From Hymenopus coronatus (taxonomy: Eukaryota; Arthropoda; Insecta; Mantodea; Hymenopodidae): 64,000 bases of DNA. This document shows, piece after piece, positions 56,720 through 64,000 of the stretch; positions within the stretch are counted from its first letter, which is position 1; every line of letters begins with the position of its first letter. A program made the position numbers and the translations under genes. The DNA lies in NCBI GenBank assembly GCA_030762935.1, contig CM060881.1, positions 104,384,501 through 104,448,500 of the forward strand, written 5' to 3'. The notes beneath the pieces are model-generated. The model searched no databases and was not told where the DNA came from. It was given only the letters and a program-made list of their open reading frames with translations.

Positions 56720-57563
56720 ACGTATTAGAGAAAATAAAAACTATATTATATAAACAGGCAGGGAATTGAACGTGAATTTAAAAAAATATTATCACTGTAA
56801 GTAAATAATTAAATACAATTGGGTGCGGTAATAAAACATTTTTTACAATTGGTTATGAAGCAGAGAATGAAAATAGCATGCCTTATATCACGAGGGTGGA
56901 AAGCTAATAGGAATTAATGCAATTAACTATTTAGTTGTAGGAAGCCATAAATGGTAGCTATAATAATATGTTTAAAATTGTTTGTTCGTGTTATTTTTAT
57001 TAATTGTTTATAAACTACCTATACACAGATTTTGGTTGCATTGTTTTGCTCATTTGGGTCATTCCATGATTTTAGGGATATATGCACCAAATTTTTAAAA
57101 TGGATCAGTTAGGTGTAATTGATCATTCGTATTAAAATATATTGAATATCCCTTCAAGTTGGCAACATTGGATTGTGGGTAATCTATACAGACTCAGTAT
57201 GGCTACCATGTGAAGCTACATGCCAATATTTTGTCCCATCTTTTAAAAATTACTGTACACTAATAAAGTTAGTGACATAGTTGTTGTAAATTTTATGTTT
57301 ATAACCATTCTTTGTAATACAGACAAAGTTTACTGTAATATACATACGAAAGCTAGCATCTAACTTATAGTCTATGTTACCATAACATTTTGTAATAATC
57401 CAATTGGTGCATTAGCAACATTTTAAATTCAATTTTTATAATATAACGAGCCACGTAATATGCATTACAGTAGATTAAAATGTCACAAAATATGTATATG
57501 GTATATTTGTAGAAAAGTTGATATACTAAACATACAGTAGAATCTCAATATTTAGAATGATAC
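56720..57563. other. No gene seen
   Basis: AT-rich spacer. Confidence 0.4.
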
Positions 57564-57565
57564 TA

Positions 57566-58823
57566 GGGTCGGCTGATAAGTCCCGGGCCTCTCAATGAAA
57601 ACAGCATTTTAAAATTATTTTTTTGCTTTATTTCTCAACATAATCTCAAGAAAGACTAACACGTTCGTTATATTGGGCTTCTAATTTAATTAAACCATCT
57701 CTGTAGTGTGATTTATAAGAGTCCTCAAAATAGCTGTTTACCGCATTAATGACCCCCCTCGTTGCTGTGAAATCTTCGTCCTCCAAGAAATGCTTTGAGG
57801 TTTCGGAACAGGTGGTATTCACTGGATGCTAGATAAGGCGAATAAGGTGGATGGTCATACAATTCCAACTTTAATTCGCACATTTTCCCCATTGCAATGA
57901 CTGAACGATGGGCGATGAAACAAGATTTTATTTTTCTTTTTTTGGCCAAATAAGGTATTCTTCTTTTCACTTCATCACTCAAACGTTGCAGTAAAGTTGC
58001 GTAGTAGTCACTAGTGTGAATCGATAAAAATAATCCCCTGTGCATCCCAGAAAACACTGCCATAACCTTGTTAGCTGACAAAATTGAATTTGTCTTTTTT
58101 GGATTTGGTTCACCCGGCGCAATCCTCTGTTTTAACTGCGATTTACTTTCTGTAGTGTAGTGATCTACCCAAGTTTGATCCATTGTAATAAGTCGTCTAA
58201 AAATTTCTCTGGGATTTATACGGTAGAGCTTCACATTCTTAACAAACAGTTTTTCTTTGCAACTTTTGATCAGGTGTTAAAAAACGCGGCTCCCATCTTG
58301 CACAGGCCTTCTGAAAGCCCAAAACATTACTTAAAATATTACCTGCACGTTCTTTTGATATGTTTACAGCCTCTGCTATCACAAACAACTTTAATCTGCA
58401 GTCTTCTAGTACTAAACGATTAATGTTTTCAATGACCTCTGGAATTGTCACTTCTACAGAGCGTCCAGAACGAGGCTCATCACTGGTGCTCGTGTGTCCC
58501 ATTTTAAACTCTGAAACCCAGCTTTTAATCTTTAAATATGAAGAAGCAGAGGCTTTCAAAGTATGGATCATTTCCTCCTTGATTTCTTTAAGCGTTGAAC
58601 CTTTGAAATGAAAGTATTTAATCACTGCTCGCTTTTCCAAATCCTCCATTTCCGTGAAAACTCTAAAGCTGTCTTGTTTAAAATGTTTCATTCGAAAACT
58701 AAACAAGATATTGACCTTTAACTATGGTTACAAGCTAGTCTAGAGTTAAACTATAGGATGCTACCATATAACTGGTCTAGTGGCGCCATATGTGTGTGAG
58801 GCTCGGGACTTACTAGCCGACCC
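57566..58823 (-). mobile_element. Near full-length mariner, same family as 5.1-5.9 kb
   Basis: Terminal repeats GGGTCGGCTGATAAGTCCCG (left) and ACTTACTAGCCGACCC (right) bound 1258 bp, the normal mariner size. TA precedes the left end; the right TA has mutated. The enclosed transposase is annotated separately. Confidence 0.92.
57746..58706 (-). pseudogene. Mariner transposase, frameshifted and catalytically dead
   Basis: N-terminal frame (58706-58239): MEDLEKRAVIKYFHFKGSTL, KEIKEEMIHTLKASASS, then DEPRSGRSVEV and a second helix-turn-helix (LFVIAEAVNISKERAGNILS), ending in a stop. A frame change leads to the catalytic part (58234-57746): RRLITMDQTWVDHYTTESKS, VFSGMHRGLFLSIHTSDYY, YDHPPYSPYLASSEYHLF and LKAFLGGRRFHSNE. 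The first catalytic Asp is present (TMDQTW). The second is lost: the usual HQDNAPxH stretch is shrunk to FIAHRS. The third is Glu (SSEYHLF for PSDYHLF). The C-terminus after HSNEGGH is out of frame. Confidence 0.9.
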
Positions 58824-58924
58824 TTGTATATAACATTTCTTTGATAGAAACATTTATTTAAAGAAACTTAAAAGCAGTAGTTATTTTGTTTCTGTTACAG
58901 CTAATAAAATAGTTTAATAAGTAA

Positions 58925-59490
58925 TATTCCTAAAACTGCTGCAGAGAAACAAAGAAAAATGACAGAAAAGTTTAAGAAAGAGGATAAATATGTAGAGTGT
59001 TTGTTACAACATTGTGAAATCTCTGCAAAATAAGCTAATCAGACAAAGGAGAGAAGCTATAAGAAACAGGATAGCAAAATGTATAGAAAAGAAGAGAAGT
59101 ATTACCACCACTGCCATATTCAGTCGAGTTTATAATTCCTAGTTATTTGCACAAAAAACTGTAGTCAGAGCAGAGAGCTCAAAGCAGTCGTGCAAAAAAA
59201 AAAAAAAAAAAAAAAAAAACTGCAAACTGCTGGTATGACGAAACTTAAAATGGGTATTCCTAGCTGCTCCTCTTTTATTACTGCACCTACTAGTAGGAGT
59301 TATAACTCTCTAAATTCTGAAAACTTATAGAATAATCCGTAATTTTTATCTTGTGATAATATCAGTCACCACACTCCTAGAAGAAAAAATGCCACAATTC
59401 CTGATGGAAAAAGAAGATGAAATGTCATCCAGACATATGAGCCTTCAATTTTGGAAGAAAATTCTAATTTTTGTACAGACAAACCGACAA
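58925..59490 (+). pseudogene. Possible remnant of a TE-associated basic (RYREKL-type) ORF
   Basis: Plus-strand reading with stops gives AAEKQRKMTEKFKKEDKYVE, CLLQHCEISAK, NQTKERSYKKQDSKMYRKEE, then, after an A run at 59192-59219, LQTAGMTKLKMGIPSCSSFI and CHTPRRKNATIPDGKR-like pieces. The RxxYREKLKK..D.Y.EYL..xR repeat-rich basic pattern is familiar to me from uncharacterised insect transposon ORFs. Family assignment is weak. Confidence 0.3.
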
Positions 59491-59667
59491 TGTAGATTGG
59501 GAAAATTAAGTACTTGCAAATAATATATAGTTTAATTGAAAATTCGGAAGATATTGGAGATAGCTAAATAAAAAAGCTGAAATATTACTCACAGCAGAAA
59601 ACTACATCCTCCAAATGCTTTGAATCACCGTGGACACTTAAAGTTTGATGATATTGTGAAAGCGTAA

Positions 59668-59902
59668 CTGTCAACTCCTGGCAATGCAAAGAAATGGTTT
59701 CGCCCACATGGCAACCAGCTTTTAAAAGATTGGACTATCGATTTAGCTTAGTGTATCCCATTATTTCCCTTCTACTTACAAGAAAACAATTCTGCTAATG
59801 TTTATCTCGATTAGCATGAATTACCTAGAAGAATAAGCTTTTTAACAATAATTTGTTTTAGAGATATAGAGAATGTCTTGTAAATGGAACACATCAGATT
59901 TT
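59668..59902 (-). repeat. HER head fragment 32
   Basis: TTCGCCCACATGGCAACCAG to GGAACACATCAGATTTTTAT. Confidence 0.85.
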
Positions 59903-60127
59903 TATCATTCAGCTCCTAATTGAGAATGTCTAGATTTACTGATTCCGTCACTAGGCGCAGATGGTGGCAGGTGATTGGCCCACGGTCCATTGACAAGTCG
60001 GTCCTGCAGAGGAGTAGGATATTTAAGTTGAAAATTTTACATGGGACATCTCTTTTCAGGTATGAGGTTATTTTACTTGCAAACGAAAATTACACGGGAG
60101 CAGTTTTTTCCAGTTTTTAAGTTCAAA

Positions 60128-60217
60128 GAAATCCATCGTCCTCCTCCGGGATTGAAATCCACATTGGTCTTGGAAGCTAGAGACAGCATGGCAACCCCTA
60201 GACACGAAGGACGACAC
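60128..60217 (-). mobile_element. SINE-B copy 4, head only
   Basis: On the minus strand: TTCGTGTCTAGGGGTTGCCA (A-box region), GGATTTCAATCCCGGAGGAG (B box), GACGATGGATTTC. The best preserved head of this family. Confidence 0.75.
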
Positions 60218-60219
60218 TA

Positions 60220-61428
60220 ACGTTGAATTTTAGTATACCTATTAATTTTTTACTGTCAAAAACACAGGCTGGAAAAATTATGACCAACTTCCAAAATGCT
60301 GTAATAAACGCGAAACAGGTACCGTACGTAAATATATACACAATGGTTGAGATGCGGTCTGTAGCCTGCATTTCGGAGGTCCCAGCATCAAATCGAAGGT
60401 GGATCAATCTGGCTGGGTTTATTCATGGTTTTCAGTTCCCAAGTTACAGCAAACTACTCCCAAGTACTACTTTAGGTTTAAAACAGTAGTAAAATTAGAA
60501 TAGAAAGAATTAGTGAATTCTCTGCCATCTATCTACAGATAACAGAAGCAGGTAGACTGTACAATATGCTAATGCCAGAAGAAAACCCATCGTGTAGAGC
60601 AGTAGTACAGTTGCTGTGTCAAAACTGTCATCTTCCAGAAGCATAGAATTAAAGGTACAGTTGCCTAACAGTAACACCTGTTAACAAGCGACAATTGAAT
60701 ATAGTATGGTACATGGATGAGACCTTGAAAGATAACTTTCAGTCATACATCGATTCCCAAAATATCTTCTAGCAGATCCGTCACTACTTCTTCATGTAGT
60801 GCAAATAACATAAAATAAATAGAGAAAGAAAAAAAAAAAAAGAGACAGACACAGAGAGGTGTATAAGCTTACTGTTGCTCTTTACAGAGAATATTCGTTG
60901 CATAGAGCTTTCTGCTGGAGTTTATAGATGGGATGCTAAAGGCAAAGATCTTGCCTTTATACATATGTTATTGGATCCTTCTAGCTTTCTGTAAAGCTTT
61001 TCCATTTCCTACAATAAAACCTCTTAAGGATACAACAGAGCTGGGAATCTGATACAAGATATATACGAAAAAATAATAAAGGCTATATTGTTTCCGTATA
61101 AACAGACCTTCGGGGAGCTCTACTACTCTTACGACTTTGAAAAACTTTATTCAATAACTAAACTGGTGATCAGAAGTTTGGTGCATGATACTAAATTTTC
61201 CTTGTAGGAGCAAATGCTGAGTAATTAAATATATTCTATAAGCCTGTCTATGTGATTTACAATCAGCATACTGATTAAGGGGTGCAGATATGCTTCCTGT
61301 GCAGAAAGGAAAAGTTAAATCCAATTACAAGCGTTTCTACTTTCTCGGGAATCTGAATTTATCAATGAGAGTTATTTTGTGTCTAATATTGATTAATCAG
61401 CGAGAGTGAACTATCAATTGTTTTAAGA
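60220..61428. other. No gene seen
   Basis: Spacer with an A run at about 60829-60842. ORFs at 60198-60489 overlap in antisense. Confidence 0.4.
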
Positions 61429-61431
61429 TAA

Positions 61432-62189
61432 AAATCTTTTGTATTCCATTCGCATAACTTTCTATAGCTGTTCATATATAAACTATTCTTTTGTCATGCT
61501 AATCGAGATAAACAGTAGCAGAAATAGTGTTACCTTTGTTCCCTTATAAACACATTAGGCTGAAGCGATTTTCAAATCTTTTAAAAACTGGTCACATTGT
61601 GAAACAGTAGTTGAGGTTCGGTTCGGTTCTCTTTGCAAGGTCCGTTTCAGAAATGTTAAGTAGTTTAAAACTGAAAGAAATAACAAACAATATCTTCAAA
61701 ATGTAAATTCTTTAAAAAAATCTATATGATATAAGTTACGTATTTTTTGAGATATACAGTTTTTGTGCAGCAAGTGCTTATCTTTCTCTTCCGGTTTAAC
61801 CGTTATACAAAATTCGGCAAAACTCATCCACATTAAAGAAATCTTCAGAGTTTATACCGAGGAAATACAAAATAATCATTTTATATTTGTTGTAAATAGC
61901 TGTAATATACGGCATTTTTATCAAAACATTTTAGCCATTTTTTAGAAAAACAAAATGTTCAAAATATTTTCCATGTATTGGGTAATTTGTGGTGTGAGTC
62001 TTTTCTCGGAAATCTTCATGTCGAATCCTTGGAAAATACATAACTTAAATACCAAGTTTGGTATTTAACGGTCGTTTCGTTTTTGAGCTGCACTGTACAA
62101 AGGCATCTCGATGTCATGTTTTATTGGAATATTATACCTTATCTAGCTACTATGTACATTGTATATACATAGTGTTAGAGAAAGTAAAC
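61432..62189 (+). repeat. HER copy 33, nearly full
   Basis: Head ATTCCATTCGCATAAC. Part of the tail block is deleted (CA repeat absent). The hairpin keeps perfect arms ACTATGTA/TACATAGT. Confidence 0.88.
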
Positions 62190-62520
62190 CTGACAAAATT
62201 GGAGCAGAGCATCACACAGAGTGGCTCTTTATGTTTTTAATGCAAGCATATCTAAATTGAGGAAGCAGAGGGGAAGACGTTGTAACGCATTTCACTTAAT
62301 GTGAAGCATTGGCGCATGCCGCTATGGGACGTAATGAAATGTTTCTAAATAAAAGGCTTTCCTCATCTTCATCTAGCGTTGCTCTCCCCCCCCCCCTTCT
62401 TTTCTTTCTTTTTTATTTACTCCAGCAATGTTTTAATTTAGGCGAGTCCATTATTATGTGCTGCTAAGAATGGTGTACAAATCTTTATTTTTAATAGATG
62501 AAACAAATGATCGTTACGTA
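62190..62520. other. No gene seen
   Basis: Contains a C run at about 62385-62396 and a following T/C tract; otherwise unremarkable. Confidence 0.35.
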
Positions 62521-62524
62521 GTCT

Positions 62525-62707
62525 GAGATTCAAACATTTTTGCCTACGTTTTGACCGACAGAGGTGCAGTTCCAAAAACAGACAAACTAAGCAAAAAATT
62601 AGTAAATATAGTGGGAGCACTACAAAGTGTTATACCTCCAATTCTAACTGTCAATTTGCTTGGCAATGTTATTGACATGTTGATAGGAGCTTGTGTTGAT
62701 CTTCAGT
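62525..62707 (+). other. Open stretch without ATG, possible exon
   Basis: Reads DSNIFAYVLTDRGAVPKTDK, LSKKLVNIVGALQSVIPPIL, TVNLLGNVIDMLIGACVDLQ and a stop. The composition is protein-like with an amphipathic second half, but the family is unknown, there is no clear splice site, and the neighbouring 60-codon ORF (62706-62888) is not obviously linked. Confidence 0.2.
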
Positions 62708-63059
62708 GAATGTGGAGTGGAATAAATCAGCCATGCATTTATTATACTTCAAAGGGTTCATATTGCACATTAATGAGACTCCTCTTCCCGTAAGTACATT
62801 TGTCGTTATTGTTCAGTCTTCTGCACTGATAAACTTGATAGTGGCTACCTTTAATCATTTGCAAGTTTCTGTGGCTGGAAGCAAGTAAGGGGGAATTGAG
62901 CTAATAGACTAATAAGGGTGCTGTTAAATATGATTTCTTTGTGCAAATAAATCCACTACCCCTTCAAATTTTAAAACACAGGGACATTCAAAAGTATTAC
63001 TTTAAACGTTAACCGTTATAAATATTGTATCTGAAATATAAAAGTTACATGCTAACAAA

Positions 63060-63568
63060 CAATGGAGCTTTATGAAACACTGGGAAGATTTCCTGCGTTC
63101 TCTTGTTCGAGGTGCATTTTTTCTTCCACTGCATGCAGAGCATTTTGCCGATGATGTCTTGGAATATTAGCAATTACTTGCGAATTGTAAATTTCAGTTG
63201 CTGTCAAGTTGTTGTATGCGACAAGATGGCTCAAACTTTAACTTAGCCCCATAACCAAAGTTTAGTCGGATTGAGCTCGGGAGATCGCGGAGGCCACTTT
63301 ATTGAAAAGTGTCTACTGATGACATGATCTCAAAAGATCTGACTAATTAATTTTTTACAGGTATGTAGATATGAATAATCTCAGCAACATTGACATCACT
63401 GATTGCTTTTGGCTTTCTGGATTTCTTTTTAACAGTAACAGATTCCCCAAAATTCTTCATTAAATCTCCATAATTACGAATGCAGCATTGGTATGCTCTT
63501 AAATTGTTAAGAGGTCTTTCTTAACAGCATTGAATCAGCCGACTTCTATCGTTTAGTGATAGAGCCAT
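63060..63568 (-). pseudogene. IS630/Tc1-mariner-like transposase, deleted
   Basis: The minus strand starts MALSLNDRSRLIQCC at 63568, breaks, then gives CIRNYGDLMKNFGESVTV and KKKSRKPKAISDVNVAEII (N-terminal helix-turn-helix and linker). It jumps to DHVISRHFSIKWPPRSPELN, PTKLWLWG and, after stops, a C-terminal piece (ALHAVEEKMHLEQENAGN in another frame). WPPRSPDLTPxDFxLWG is the hallmark of one DDE branch of this superfamily. Here the acidic residue after the hallmark is Lys (PTKLW for P.DFW). The catalytic middle is missing. Confidence 0.7.
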
Positions 63569-64000
63569 GATTTAAAACTTACCAATTCTTATAATCATAT
63601 GAATAAAATGACTAATGTTTTATCCAAGAAAAACGTACCTATGGTAACAGTGAACTGAAAAAAAAAAAAAAAAAAAAAAAAAGAAAATCATACTCCGTTG
63701 CTTGCACAGTATGCGACTTATTTTATGTTTGTGTTTATTATAATACCTAATATGGTTGTAAGTTTGACGTAACATTTAAAGACCCAATACTGCAAATTTT
63801 GCACTATGAGAAACCCCTCGCCTTAAAATACGTAACAAAAGTCTTCAATAATCTCGAATTCTCTAGCATCTTTTTAATTGTGCAATGTTTCAGATACAAT
63901 CTCGTAGAGAGAAAAGAAATAAAAGCAATACCTAATTTCTTATTTAAATACTTTTCACTATACAGTGAAATATGTTAGTCCGTTTAATAAAGAATGGGCA
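63569..64000. other. No gene seen; A run
   Basis: An A run at about 63658-63681 and otherwise AT-rich DNA to the window edge. Confidence 0.4.

Overview
This window reads as arthropod, most likely insect, nuclear DNA: AT-rich, with no long host gene and no bacterial-type organisation. The assignment rests on the transposon mix (mellifera-type and other mariners, a piggyBac-like element, RTE-like and Jockey-like LINEs, tRNA-headed SINEs). I cannot name the species. The stretch looks like intergenic or intronic DNA built from mobile elements at very different stages of decay. No confident host gene was found; three weak exon, promoter or ORF candidates are listed with low confidence.

The dominant component is one dispersed family, called HER here (hairpin-ended repeat). 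Its unit is about 0.85-0.9 kb, starts TCTGATGTGTTCCATTCACA and ends in a palindrome followed by GTAGAGAAAGTAA. More than 30 full or broken copies on both strands cover about 18-19 kb, near 29% of the window. Full copies lie near 6.3-7.1, 21.2-22.1, 22.8-23.7, 33.2-34.0, 39.2-40.05, 42.6-43.4, 44.0-46.95 and 54.2-55.1 kb. They encode no protein. They often sit tail-to-head in tandem, carry an internal CA-rich microsatellite, have 12-bp inverted repeats near both ends, and end in a hairpin whose sequence varies while its pairing is kept. This architecture recalls non-autonomous Helentron (HINE/DINE-like) elements, which is inference.

Layout. 0-2.75 kb: an RTE-like LINE with an 889-codon open frame that runs in from outside the window. 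5.1-5.9 kb: a deleted mariner. 6.3-10.1 kb: HER copies and a mariner remnant. 11.3-12.2 kb: a SINE split by a Jockey-like fragment. 13.5-15.2 kb: HER. 16.5-17.1 kb: a LINE remnant and a tRNA SINE. 17.6-20.9 kb: HER, then a decayed RTE-like LINE split by a SINE. 20.9-24.9 kb: HER and a dead piggyBac-like element that holds a HER copy and a small fold-back element. 25.3-28.1 kb: a block with LINE C-terminal sequence, present twice. 28.1-29.5 kb: HER with an inserted SINE. 30.9-31.6 kb: two SINEs. 32.3-34.2 kb: a fold-back mariner, two tandem HERs and a hammerhead-like motif. 35.65-36.4 kb: a short mariner with both termini. 39.0-43.5 kb: HERs, a long palindrome and a mellifera-type mariner. 43.8-49.6 kb: SINEs, HERs and a PIF/Harbinger remnant. 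51.2-53.25 kb: HER pieces in inverted order. 54.2-58.8 kb: HER, mariner fragments and a near full-length but dead mariner. 58.9-64 kb: a possible TE-borne basic ORF, HER fragments and a deleted IS630/Tc1-mariner-like element.

The genes do not form a pathway; the relations are of nesting and age. The first LINE is the youngest-looking coding element. Every transposase here is broken, yet several short derivatives keep their termini and could have been moved by an enzyme encoded elsewhere. All coordinates of non-coding repeats are approximate (about +/-10 bp), because they come from reading by eye.
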